DNA from: Lewinella sp. 4G2
Lineage (GTDB): Bacteria > Bacteroidota > Bacteroidia > Chitinophagales > Saprospiraceae
Reading direction: 5' to 3'
Length of the DNA stretch: 64,000 nt
NCBI RefSeq assembly: GCF_001625015.1
Contig: NZ_LVWJ02000014.1
Coordinates: 186,001 to 250,000 of the forward strand
Part shown: piece by piece, positions 49,665 through 58,732 of the stretch
Layout: every line of letters starts with the position of its first letter
Numbering within the stretch: position 1 is the stretch's first letter
Made by a program: the position numbers and the translations under genes
The notes under the pieces: model-generated
What the model was told of the DNA's origin: nothing
Seen by the model: the letters and a program-made list of their open reading frames with translations, nothing else
Database searches by the model: none

Positions 49665-51248
49665 TTAGCGCTTTACGATCCGCGTGTACATGTGGCCTTC
49701 CGGCGTGAACAGGTTTGCGAAGTACATACCGGCGGGCATGTTGGTCATCGCGTCCACGGTGATGGATTGCTCACCAGCCAGTTGCGTACCCGTGTAGAGG
49801 GTAGCTACCTGCTTACCGGTCGCGTCGTACAGCATTACGCTGACCGGGCCGGTTTCTGTAAGGTTGTAAGTAATGGTAACTTCCGTAGCCATGGGGTTCG
49901 GGTAAGCCTTCAGCGCCAGGGCAGCATTGTAGTTCAGTGGATTACGCAGGCTTACGGGCTCAGCGCCACAAGCAGTGCGGGCACCTACGCGGCCACCGTC
50001 AGTAGCAGCAGTTGCGGAAGCAGCATCGTCGCTGTAGCAGGGGTCAAAAGTGCTGAAGTCGAACAGGTAACCATTGTCAAACGGGGAGCCGGACCGGCTG
50101 ATGGGTTCCACCATCATGTCCAATAGATCCGTGCTGGAACGGTCGTTAATGGCCTGCTTGGTGTAGTTCAGTACCCGCTCGCGGCCGGGTACGTTACCCA
50201 GGTCCACCACTTCAGTGAAGTAAGCTTCGGAGGAGTCACCGAGTACGGCGAGGAAGTTTGGGCCAAAGACCGGGCAACGGTCCACTGTATCCGTACTGTT
50301 GAAGTAATCCAGGACGTCGTCCGTGTAGAAGATGTTATTGTTCTTCATCTCGATGGAACCACCCTCGGGGATAGAATCAGAGGTGAAGAGGTAGGTAACC
50401 ACTCCCTTGGAGCCCAACTGCTCATCGGAGATGGAAGGCGTGGTACCCATCATTTTCGGGTTGCTGAAGAGGTTGTTGTTGATCACGGCTTCGCGGGTGT
50501 TACTCAACTGGATCAAGCCGTGGCGGCCAACGTGGTTGTACACCGTGTTGCTGGAGAACTCGAAGTAGTTGTTGCTCCGCTGGCGGAAACCAATGTAGAG
50601 ACGGTCCAGGATGTTGCCAATGACGCTGTTGCGGATAACCACCGAGTCCGCTGCCGTGCTACGAACGTCGATCAGACGGCCGTTACCCTGGAAGCGCTGG
50701 TAATCACCCATGTTTTGGATGAAGCAATTTTCGACGTAGGACTTGGAGCCATCCCCTTCAATCCGCGCAATTGCCTGGCGGCTCTTTTCGATCCAGCAAT
50801 TACGGAAGATGTAACGCTTGTCGATACCGCGGGGGCGGATGGAAGAGTTTTCGAAGTTACCGGCGGTAGGTGATTCCTCACCCATGATGACGTGGCAGCC
50901 ATCAATCGTGAAGTTGCCCGTTCCCTCGTACATCGGGGCCAGGTTAGTCGCACCAGCGTTGAAACGCTGGATGAGTGGCATCATCGGGTCCGTCAAACTG
51001 GTCGGGGCGGATTCGGCGACGAAAGCGACGTCAAATTCCCATTCCTTCTTGGAGTCGAAGTAGTAAAGGCCACCGCGTTCCAGTACGAATACCGTGTTGG
51101 TGGGGTTGGCGTCAACGAAGTTGCTCAAGTTGGTGGCGGGTACCGTTGGCGCGAGGGGGTCCAGGTTAGCCGGGACCTCGATGCGTTGGGCAGAAAGGCT
51201 GGCCGCAAAGCAGCAAGCACAGAGGAGTAAAAAGTATAGTTTCTTCAT
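49665..51248 (-). CDS. T9SS-secreted right-handed beta-helix (pectate-lyase-like) protein
   Basis: The gene encodes 527 aa from the ATG at 51248 (MKKLYFLLLCACCFAASLSAQ); the upstream in-frame extension is not signal-like. Residues about 95-330 hold beta-helix rungs (FTIDGCHVIMGE, RYIFRNCWIEKSRQAIARIEGD, SYVENCFIQNM, SVVIRNSVIGNILDRLYIGFR, YFEFSSNTVYNHV, EAVINNNLFSNP), as in pectate-lyase-like proteins (PL6/DUF4957-DUF5123 style). A type-A T9SS domain (LKAYPNPMATEVTITYNL...GMYFANLFTPEGHM) ends the protein. It sits where susD would be, 107 bases after the TonB receptor gene. It could be a lyase or a surface glycan-binding protein; the enzyme family is not certain. Confidence 0.82.
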   Translation of the reverse strand: MKKLYFLLLCACCFAASLSAQRIEVPANLDPLAPTVPATNLSNFVDANPTNTVFVLERGGLYYFDSKKEWEFDVAFVAESAPTSLTDPMMPLIQRFNAGATNLAPMYEGTGNFTIDGCHVIMGEESPTAGNFENSSIRPRGIDKRYIFRNCWIEKSRQAIARIEGDGSKSYVENCFIQNMGDYQRFQGNGRLIDVRSTAADSVVIRNSVIGNILDRLYIGFRQRSNNYFEFSSNTVYNHVGRHGLIQLSNTREAVINNNLFSNPKMMGTTPSISDEQLGSKGVVTYLFTSDSIPEGGSIEMKNNNIFYTDDVLDYFNSTDTVDRCPVFGPNFLAVLGDSSEAYFTEVVDLGNVPGRERVLNYTKQAINDRSSTDLLDMMVEPISRSGSPFDNGYLFDFSTFDPCYSDDAASATAATDGGRVGARTACGAEPVSLRNPLNYNAALALKAYPNPMATEVTITYNLTETGPVSVMLYDATGKQVATLYTGTQLAGEQSITVDAMTNMPAGMYFANLFTPEGHMYTRIVKR

Positions 51249-51355
51249 GGTAGCGATAGTGTATTGAGTTAAATGATCGAAAAGTATTGGAGGGCCCACT
51301 AACGGATTCGTACTGGACCCACCGGGTTAGGTAGCTGATGAAGACACCAGCCGGT

Positions 51356-54307
51356 TTATTGAAATTTGTACTCCACGCCGAAAGTGGCCGTCGGGCCGTA
51401 GCGCGTAACGGAAGTGACGAAGTCCCGTGTCTCCAGCGTCTCCCGGTCCAGCGAAGTGAAGAAGTTGATGTCCCGCTGGTCGGAGATATTATTGAGATTC
51501 AGGAAGAGGTTGACGCCATTCTTGAACTTCTTTTTTACCGCCGCGTCAAAGCGCCAGAACCCCCGGTTGGAGCGGTCCTTCGTGAAGCCCTGGCTGTAGC
51601 CCGAGATCTTATCCCCCTGGTAAGAAGCGGAGACCCGCAAGGAAAGTGAACGCTTCCAGTCATACCCAAGGGAAGCGTTGAAAATGTCCCGCGCCTGCCC
51701 CACCAGGGATACTTCCCGTTGGTCCGTACGTACCTCCCGGATGGGGATGAAGAGGATGGGGTCAAAGCTATTGGTAATGGCCCGCGAATTGATCGTCGTC
51801 TCCGAGTTCAGACGGGTATAGTTCAGATTCGCTACAAACCCGTTGAAAGGCTCGGGTAAAAAGTTCAGGTTACTCTGCAGCTCTACCTCAAAACCCTGGA
51901 CGCTCGATGCAGGAGAGTTATCGTAGGTCGTCAGCAGCGCACCATCGATGTTATTGATGTCCTGTACGTCAAAGCGCTCCGCATCTTCGGGGGAAGTGAT
52001 CTCCAGAAAGATGGGGTAGAAGGCATCCTTGATGTCCTTGTAAAAAACGCCACCGGAAAGCAGCCCCCACTTACCGTTAAAGGCCGTCACGAAGAAATCG
52101 TAGTTGGTGGATACCGATGGGTCCAGATTGGGGTTACCCCGGCTGATCGTAATGTCTCCGTTCAGGTTGACTTCCGTTGCGGGGACGATGTAATTGTAGT
52201 CCGGGCGCGCTAGCGTCGTAGAGTACGATGCGCGGAAATCCAACCAAGCCGCCGGCTTATATTTCAGGTGGAGGTGCGGCAGCGGAATACCGTAGTTAAC
52301 GTCGCGCTCTTCGGGGGTAACGGAGCCGCCCTCCCCGAAGGCGCCGGAGAGAATGGCCCGGGTTCCCCGGTAGTTGTTGTCGGAGTACTCGTAACGGAAA
52401 CCCGGGATGGCGGTGAATTTGTCCCCTACTTTCAGCTTAACCTGCAAGAAAGTAGCGTAGACGTTCTCCGTTAACCCGTAGTTATTATCGGAACCAAAGC
52501 GGCTGGATTGTGTGAGGTTCTCCCCGCAACGGTCCTGAAACTGACGGATCCGCTCCGGGTCAAGGTTAGAAAACTGGGAGATCGTCTGACCGTTCTCGCG
52601 GGTGAACTCCAGGCTCTCGTCCCGCTCAAAGTTGGACATCCCGTAGTAGAAATTACCCGTCGGGTCCACGGCGATGGCCGGGGCGTTGGTATCCAAACAC
52701 TGCTCGAAGACGGTGTTCTCAATCAGGTAGTAAAGGCGGCCGAAGCGTTCCTGGAAGTTCCGGTCTTTTTCAATGGAAGTCACTTTGCCACCCGTTTTGA
52801 TGGTAGCCCGCACATTCTCACCCAATTGGAGGGGAATCTCCACGTTGACGAAAGCACTGGCAATTCCCTCGCTATTACCACTCACGCTGGAAGTTGCCTG
52901 CTGCAAATAAGAACCTTCCGGGTTAGGCTGAGCAAAGTCGTAAAACTCCTCGGGGAAGTCCCGGCGATCCCGAATACCTGGGTCAAATGCCGGTTGCACT
53001 TCGTTGCGGAAGAGCAATTGGTAGCGGTTGGGCGTTTCACCCGTCACTTTTGAATAAGCCGCACCCCACTCCACGTTGAAACCATTCAGCTTGTGGCGGG
53101 TAGATACGGAACCGGAAAAAAGGTCGATTGAACTCTCCTGCAGGTCACCAGTAAATTGAAGGCGGTTATTATTAGGGTCGTAAGTCTCCTCCTGCTCAAA
53201 ACGGTCGCGGGAAGTCCTGGAGAAAATACCGAGCACGGTAACGTCCGTCTTGCTACCCAACTCAAAGTCCAGCCCCAGGCTACCATTTTGGCGTTTCCGA
53301 ATCTCCTCGATCTCCCGGAAGCGCAAATTGTTTCCCCGCTGAGCAAAGACGTTATTGACAGGGTCGAGGTTATCGACCAGGTCATCCCCCCAGCTTTGGT
53401 TGATGCGCTCACCACTTCGGTTAAAACGCTCCACGTTCGCCGTAGCCGTGATGCCCAGCTTACCCTTGAGCACCCGCTGCGAGAGGGAAGCCGTGGCCTT
53501 ATAATCTTGTGCCGTACCAGTAATGTCGTTGTACCCACCCAGCACCTTGATGGATGCCTTCCGCTCTTTCGGCGCCTTGATGATATTAAGGTTGATGGAG
53601 CCACCAATCGCATCACCGTCCATATCCGCCGTGGGGGACTTGAACAGTTCGATACCCGACAGCAATTCCGGAGAGATCAGGGAAAGGTTGACCGAACGGT
53701 CCGTACCGGAAGTAGAAGGTAAGCGCACCCCGTTGATGGAGATGGCCGTGAACTTGGGGTCCAAACCCCGCACTACCACCGTCGAACCTTCACCACCACT
53801 CCGGTTGATGGCTACCCCCGGCAAGCGAGAGATGGCTTCCGCCGCATTGACGTCCGGTAACTCTTTGATCTTATCCGCAGATACGAAGTTGGCAATAGCG
53901 TCGGAATTCAACTGCTGGTTGATGGCCTTGGCCTGCCCTAATGCCTGGGCGGTAACGATGACGGTTTCCCCCGAATAGACTGCTGACGATAAGGTGGCGT
54001 TGGCCTCCGTATTTGCATCGGCCTTGACCTCTACGGTCAGGTCGTAATTCGCGTAACCAGTGTAGGAAACCGTAATCACCTGCGTACCGACGGGCACCTT
54101 GTTCAGGAGGTAGGCGCCATCAATATCCGTTGCCGCCCCTACCGAAGGGTTATTCTTTAGGTAGACACTCGCACCCGGCAGCGTGGTAGACCCATCGCTA
54201 TCGAAGACGGTTCCACTAACGGAACCCGTCTGCGCGAACAGGGCACCTCCACCCAAAATGAGTAAACTGAGGACGAGCGGGAATACGCGGAGTAAGGTGT
54301 GTTGCAT
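51356..54307 (-). CDS. TonB-dependent receptor (SusD-independent type)
   Basis: The gene encodes 983 aa from the ATG at 54307 (MQHTLLRVFPLVLSLLILGGGALFAQ signal); the in-frame upstream start lacks a signal. The layout is a CarboxypepD_reg domain (about residues 27-105), a plug (about 115-250: SADKIKELPDVNAAEAISRLPGVAINR, STVVVRGLDPKFTAISINGVRLPSTSG), and a 22-strand-type barrel to the C-terminal aromatic residue (FGVEYKFQ). The plug motif LPDVNAAEAISRLPGV is the Xanthomonas/Caulobacter type (TIGR01782-like) that works without SusD. It imports oligosaccharides with TonB energy. A promoter box and palindrome lie 50-70 bases upstream. Confidence 0.92.
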   Translation of the reverse strand: MQHTLLRVFPLVLSLLILGGGALFAQTGSVSGTVFDSDGSTTLPGASVYLKNNPSVGAATDIDGAYLLNKVPVGTQVITVSYTGYANYDLTVEVKADANTEANATLSSAVYSGETVIVTAQALGQAKAINQQLNSDAIANFVSADKIKELPDVNAAEAISRLPGVAINRSGGEGSTVVVRGLDPKFTAISINGVRLPSTSGTDRSVNLSLISPELLSGIELFKSPTADMDGDAIGGSINLNIIKAPKERKASIKVLGGYNDITGTAQDYKATASLSQRVLKGKLGITATANVERFNRSGERINQSWGDDLVDNLDPVNNVFAQRGNNLRFREIEEIRKRQNGSLGLDFELGSKTDVTVLGIFSRTSRDRFEQEETYDPNNNRLQFTGDLQESSIDLFSGSVSTRHKLNGFNVEWGAAYSKVTGETPNRYQLLFRNEVQPAFDPGIRDRRDFPEEFYDFAQPNPEGSYLQQATSSVSGNSEGIASAFVNVEIPLQLGENVRATIKTGGKVTSIEKDRNFQERFGRLYYLIENTVFEQCLDTNAPAIAVDPTGNFYYGMSNFERDESLEFTRENGQTISQFSNLDPERIRQFQDRCGENLTQSSRFGSDNNYGLTENVYATFLQVKLKVGDKFTAIPGFRYEYSDNNYRGTRAILSGAFGEGGSVTPEERDVNYGIPLPHLHLKYKPAAWLDFRASYSTTLARPDYNYIVPATEVNLNGDITISRGNPNLDPSVSTNYDFFVTAFNGKWGLLSGGVFYKDIKDAFYPIFLEITSPEDAERFDVQDINNIDGALLTTYDNSPASSVQGFEVELQSNLNFLPEPFNGFVANLNYTRLNSETTINSRAITNSFDPILFIPIREVRTDQREVSLVGQARDIFNASLGYDWKRSLSLRVSASYQGDKISGYSQGFTKDRSNRGFWRFDAAVKKKFKNGVNLFLNLNNISDQRDINFFTSLDRETLETRDFVTSVTRYGPTATFGVEYKFQ

Positions 54308-54358
54308 GTTGATTGATCGACAAAAAGAGAAAAGAACTGACAGGCCGGCCGCTACAAA

Positions 54359-54372
54359 TGCAACCGGTTGCA
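54359..54372. promoter_or_regulatory. LacI-type operator at the TonB-receptor promoter
   Basis: TGCAACCGGTTGCA is a perfect 14-bp palindrome with a central CCGG, LacI/GalR-like in symmetry. It begins at the end of the -7 box and covers the expected transcription start. Confidence 0.55.
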
Positions 54373-54378
54373 AACCTA
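54371..54378 (-). promoter_or_regulatory. -7 box of the TonB-receptor gene
   Basis: The minus strand reads TAGGTTTG, an exact TAnnTTTG match, with a 63-base leader to the ATG at 54307. No -33 box at the right spacing. Confidence 0.6.
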
Positions 54379-54440
54379 CTCATCTACTTAGGTACGATCG
54401 TCCACAATTGGGGGGACAAACGTCCAACCCCGCATTCCAC

Positions 54441-57400
54441 CTACGTTTTTTCCGCCTTTCCGTAGGTCGAAGGCAATTCATTGAATTGCGCCTTGAAGCA
54501 ACGGCGGAAGTACTTCGGGTCCTTAAACCCAACCGCATAGGCGGCCTGGGAGACGTTCAACTGCCCGTCCGTCAACAACTGGGCGGCGCGCTTTAACCGG
54601 ACGGTCTTGACGAAGTTATTCGGGGTCTGCCCCGTCAGCGCTTTGATCTTCGTGAAGAGCAGGGAGCGGCTCACGGCCAGCTTCCCGGCGAAGTCATCCA
54701 CCTTGAAATTGGGGTTCTCCATTTCTGCCTCGACGACCTCCATGGCCTGTTGCAGGAAGTCTTCATCTAGGTTCGTAATGGTAACCGCTTTGGGGTCCAG
54801 GGAAAGTACACGAGCAAACTTATCACGGGCCTGCCGCCTGGACCGTACAATATTCTGCAGCCGCAATTGCAACTCCTCCGGGTGGAAAGGCTTGGTGATG
54901 TAATCATCCGCCCCCGTCCGCAAGCCCTCGATCCGGAAGGGTTCCGCGGTGCGCGCCGTGAGCAGTACCACTGGAATGTGACTGATGGATAGGTCAGTCT
55001 TCACCGCGTGGCAAAACTCGAGGCCGTCCATCTCGGGCATCATCACGTCGCTGAGGATAATGTCCGGTGCAAACGATTTAGCCGCAGCCAGCCCCGTGCG
55101 TCCGTTCTCCGCCGTGAGCACCCGATAACGGCTGGAGAAAATGCTCGTGACGTACTCGCGTATTTCAGGGTTGTCCTCCACCACGAGCAGGGTGACGGGG
55201 TCTGCCTCCGGTAAGTCTTGCGTGTTTACCACAGGCTCGGTGGCCAGCGGAACTTTAACGTCGGCGTCCCGCCGGTCTAATTGGGAGAGGCCCTCCAGGA
55301 TCTGCTTCCGCGCTTCCTTCTCATCCGCAGTAAAGTGCTGGTGGCCGCGGCGTAGCTCCACGACGAACTCCGCACCGCCTTGTTCCGTAGGCTCAGCTAC
55401 ATAAATTTTCCCGTGGTGAAGTCCCACCATCTGCCGGGAGATAGCCAGGCCAATGCCGGAACTCTTGATCGTGGAAAATTGCCCCGCCGATTTCTCGTAG
55501 AAGCGTTTGAAGATGTCTTCCCGAATGTCGGCAGCCACCCCGGGGCCACTGTCCCTCACCCGTACGGTGATCCTGTCGTCGGTCTCCTCCAGTAATACCA
55601 AAATCTTTCCACCATCCGGCGTAAACTTGAAGGCGTTGGAAATCAGGTTGAAAAGGACCTTATCCATTTTATCCCGGTCCAACCAAACGGTCGTTTCCCC
55701 AGCGCGATTTTCCAGGCGGTATTCAATGTTCCGCAGGCGGGCCGTTTCGCGGAAGGAATCGTATACATCCTCCAGGAACGTCGCGGCGTCGTTCTCGGTA
55801 ACCGTCACCGGTTCGTGGTCCGTCACCAGCTTACGGAAAGTAAGGACCTGGTTGACGAGGTCCAGCAAACGCTGGGCGTTGCGATTGATGAGGGAAAGTT
55901 GGCGGCTGACGTCCGGCGAATGGCTACCATCTTGCACCAGTTGCTTCAGTGGCGCCAGGATCAGTGTCAGCGGCGTCCTGAACTCGTGGGTGATGTTGGT
56001 AAAGAATCGCAGTTTGGTTTCCACCAGTTCCTGCTGCTGTTGTTCGGCGATCTGTTGCAACTGGATTTTGTGCCGCATCCGCAGGAAGTTGATCAACGCA
56101 AACAGTAAGGCGCCGGCCAGCAGTAGGTAGGATAAGTAGGCCCACCAAGTTCGCCAGGCGGGGGGCAGCACCGTGATTTTTAGTTCCCGCACCTCGTCAT
56201 TCCACACACCGTCGCTATTGGCACCCCGGAGCTGAAAGGTATAGTCACCCTCGCGCTGGATGGTGTAGCTCGCGCGGCCGGCACCGGTGGCATAGTTCCA
56301 GCCACGGTCAAGACCCTCCATTCGGTAGGCGTAACGGTTATTCTCCGGGCTGAAGTAATCCAGCGCGGCAAATTCTAGCACGAAGGCCGCGTCGTCGTAC
56401 GGAAAGGTGATGGAGGTCGTGCGGTCAATACTCTGCGGGAGGATGCCCTCCGGATCGACTACCTCTTCGTCGTTATTCCGCAGCAGCCGGGTGATGACTA
56501 CCGGTGGGATGTAATTATTGGGTGTTAAGCCCTCGGGAGAAAAGCGGGTAAACCCATTCAGGCCACCGAACAGCATCTCCCCGTCCGCCATCCGGAAGGC
56601 GGCATTAAAGTTGTACTCCAGGTTGGCGAGGCCGTGTGAAGCGTCGAAATTGGTGAAGTTCCCCCGTGCGGGATCGAAACGGGAAAGGCCATTATCGGTA
56701 CTCACCCACAGGATGCCCCCTTCCGCTTCAAGGATGCCAAATACCGTATTGCCCGCCAGACCGTCCGACTCATCGTAATGCTGAAAATCATTGGTACCCG
56801 GAGCGCGGCGGTAGAGACCATTGCTAAAAGTACCCACCCAGAAGTCACCATTTGCGGCACCGTGGAGGGCGTAGATCTTTTCGTCGCGTAACTCGGTACG
56901 GAAATTGATGGGGTAGCCGTCGGGCCCGGTCTCCGCAAAACTGAGCCCTTCTTCGGTGCCAATCCACATCCCCCCGTCGCCGGAGGGTAAGATGGCCCGC
57001 GTCAGATCCGAACAAAGGCGGCCCCTACGGTTACCGGCGCGGTGGTGGGTGATGGTGCCGTCCCGCAGGTTTAGAATGTCCAATCCACCACCAAAGGTGA
57101 GGACCCAGAGCAGATCGCCCTCCCGGTGGATGCCGTACACATTATCAGACGCCAGGGAGTTGGCATCTTCCGGCCGGTGGCGGAAGTGGGTGAACTTCCC
57201 CGTCTTGACGTTCAAACGGTTGAGGCCGCGGCGGTAGGTTCCGATCCACAGATCTTCCCCGTCGAGCAGTAGTTGTTTGACGTTGTTACCACTCAGGCCA
57301 TTCTCTCCCGCAGCGGCTTCCTGGTAGTGGCGAAACGCGCCGGTGGACCGGTCCAGGTAGTTCAACCCCCCACCCTCGGTGCCGATCCAGAGGTTACCCT

Positions 57401-58538
57401 CCGGAGTGGCGGCGAAGGAACTGACGACTTTGCCACTCAGTGAATTTCGGTAAGCATCGTGGCGGTAATTCGTAAAGTAGTTATACCGCTCGTTCAATTG
57501 GTGCACGCCGGCGTAGTAGGTCCCCACCCACAGGCTCCCCGCCCGGCTGACGAGCAATGAGCGGATCGAATTGTCCCGTAAGGATCCCGGTTGACCCGAT
57601 ACGCTGAGGTAGCGGACGAAAGCGCCTTCTGCGGCTCGCAGCCGGTTCAGTCCCGCAAAAGTGCCTACCCACAGTTCACCGTTTGGTGCCCGCACGAGCG
57701 TCCGAACGTTGTTGTGCGACAAGGAATTCGGGTCGTTTTCGTCGTGGGCCAATGTGGTGACCGTACCCGTGCGGGCATCCCACTCCAACAAACCATCCTC
57801 GTAGGTTCCAATCCAGAATTTGCCGGCATCGCCCCGGGCAATGGAGGTCAACCGCCGTTGCCCGATGGCGTCTACCCTACTTAACCCGGCACCTGCGGCA
57901 GCGCCCAAACGGTACAAACCGGCACGCGTACCCACCAGTAGGCTGCCATCCTCGTCCTCGATCAGAAAGGAAATGTTGTTTGCGGGCAGGTCTACCTCCG
58001 GAGCGCCGGGGTAAAAGCGTTCGAAGTCGTCCGTCTGCGGCCGGTAGCGGTTGAGGCCGCGGGAAGAACCGACCCAAAAGTTGCCGTGGCTATCCCGTAG
58101 CATCGTCCGCACGGTGGCGGCAGTAAGGCTGTGCGGATCGTCAGCGTCATTATGGTAGCTCTTGAACGTATTGGTCGTGGCGTCGTAATGGCTCAGGCCA
58201 GCCAGGGTGCCCGCCCAGAGATCGTGCGTGACGGGGTCCACGTAAAGGGAACGCACGTCGTTTCCCGCCGGCCCCGCCACGGTATCCGGCCGGTGGGTGA
58301 TGAATCGGTACCCATCGTACCTACTCAGCCCATCACGGGTGGCAAACCAGAGGAAGCCCGTGCTATCCTGCGCAACGGCGAAGACGCTGGACTGCGCCAA
58401 ACCATCCCGCTTCCCCAGGTGCCGGAAGGACGCCGAAGCCTGATCCTGCGCCGGCAATACCGCCAGGCAAAATAGTAGCCAACCGCACAGGAAAGAGCGG
58501 ATCAGCAGGGCCGGCAAAAGAGGAAAACGCTGTTGCAA
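54441..58538 (-). CDS. Hybrid two-component system regulator (periplasmic sensor, kinase, receiver, AraC)
   Basis: The gene encodes 1365 aa. A signal is followed by about 14 Reg_prop propeller repeats (about residues 45-700, for example GFLWFATRDGLSRYDGYRF, GDLWIGTYRRGLNRLNVKTG), a Y_Y_Y domain (about 720-790), a membrane helix (about 800-820), HisKA with H at about 852 (NITHEFRTPLTLILAPLK), HATPase (about 950-1060), a receiver domain (about 1113-1230, phospho-acceptor in IILSDVMMPEMDG) and an AraC HTH (about 1255-1365, ending KYFRRCFKAQFNELPSTYGK). This is the standard Bacteroidota hybrid sensor that detects an oligosaccharide in the periplasm and activates its PUL. It is upstream of and co-oriented with the TonB-receptor gene. 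A copy of the dispersed motif encodes LGAAAGAG in the propeller. Confidence 0.95.
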   Translation of the reverse strand: MQQRFPLLPALLIRSFLCGWLLFCLAVLPAQDQASASFRHLGKRDGLAQSSVFAVAQDSTGFLWFATRDGLSRYDGYRFITHRPDTVAGPAGNDVRSLYVDPVTHDLWAGTLAGLSHYDATTNTFKSYHNDADDPHSLTAATVRTMLRDSHGNFWVGSSRGLNRYRPQTDDFERFYPGAPEVDLPANNISFLIEDEDGSLLVGTRAGLYRLGAAAGAGLSRVDAIGQRRLTSIARGDAGKFWIGTYEDGLLEWDARTGTVTTLAHDENDPNSLSHNNVRTLVRAPNGELWVGTFAGLNRLRAAEGAFVRYLSVSGQPGSLRDNSIRSLLVSRAGSLWVGTYYAGVHQLNERYNYFTNYRHDAYRNSLSGKVVSSFAATPEGNLWIGTEGGGLNYLDRSTGAFRHYQEAAAGENGLSGNNVKQLLLDGEDLWIGTYRRGLNRLNVKTGKFTHFRHRPEDANSLASDNVYGIHREGDLLWVLTFGGGLDILNLRDGTITHHRAGNRRGRLCSDLTRAILPSGDGGMWIGTEEGLSFAETGPDGYPINFRTELRDEKIYALHGAANGDFWVGTFSNGLYRRAPGTNDFQHYDESDGLAGNTVFGILEAEGGILWVSTDNGLSRFDPARGNFTNFDASHGLANLEYNFNAAFRMADGEMLFGGLNGFTRFSPEGLTPNNYIPPVVITRLLRNNDEEVVDPEGILPQSIDRTTSITFPYDDAAFVLEFAALDYFSPENNRYAYRMEGLDRGWNYATGAGRASYTIQREGDYTFQLRGANSDGVWNDEVRELKITVLPPAWRTWWAYLSYLLLAGALLFALINFLRMRHKIQLQQIAEQQQQELVETKLRFFTNITHEFRTPLTLILAPLKQLVQDGSHSPDVSRQLSLINRNAQRLLDLVNQVLTFRKLVTDHEPVTVTENDAATFLEDVYDSFRETARLRNIEYRLENRAGETTVWLDRDKMDKVLFNLISNAFKFTPDGGKILVLLEETDDRITVRVRDSGPGVAADIREDIFKRFYEKSAGQFSTIKSSGIGLAISRQMVGLHHGKIYVAEPTEQGGAEFVVELRRGHQHFTADEKEARKQILEGLSQLDRRDADVKVPLATEPVVNTQDLPEADPVTLLVVEDNPEIREYVTSIFSSRYRVLTAENGRTGLAAAKSFAPDIILSDVMMPEMDGLEFCHAVKTDLSISHIPVVLLTARTAEPFRIEGLRTGADDYITKPFHPEELQLRLQNIVRSRRQARDKFARVLSLDPKAVTITNLDEDFLQQAMEVVEAEMENPNFKVDDFAGKLAVSRSLLFTKIKALTGQTPNNFVKTVRLKRAAQLLTDGQLNVSQAAYAVGFKDPKYFRRCFKAQFNELPSTYGKAEKT
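57888..57906 (+). repeat. Dispersed 19-bp motif, copy 13 (exact)
   Basis: Exact copy in the hybrid regulator, read on the minus strand as GAAAGA. Confidence 0.85.
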
Positions 58539-58656
58539 AAGCTAGCAGGTGGTGAATAAAAGGATAGCAAAAGGTAGGGCAAAAGTCCGTGCGCCGCCCG
58601 TCAGCGCCCGACCGAAGCAAGAATTAAAGCGAAAGCGCTCCGGGCCGTCGAGTAGT

Positions 58657-58675
58657 AGGCGCTGCCGCAGGTACC
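58657..58675 (-). repeat. Dispersed 19-bp motif, copy 14 (two mismatches, intergenic)
   Basis: In the 194-base gap between the regulator and the binding-like protein gene. Confidence 0.65.
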
Positions 58676-58732
58676 AACTAAGGATAGGGTGCACAAATTG
58701 GGGACCCAAGCGCATAGCCTTACCCGGGACAG

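Noticed and set aside
49328-51356. A susD gene next to the TonB receptor
   Set aside because: The adjacent gene encodes a beta-helix T9SS protein without SusD-like tetratricopeptide helices, and no other candidate lies in the locus.
52266-52290. Further copy of the dispersed motif in the TonB-receptor gene
   Set aside because: Only a 10-base core (TGCGGCAGCG) matches; flanks do not, so it was not counted.
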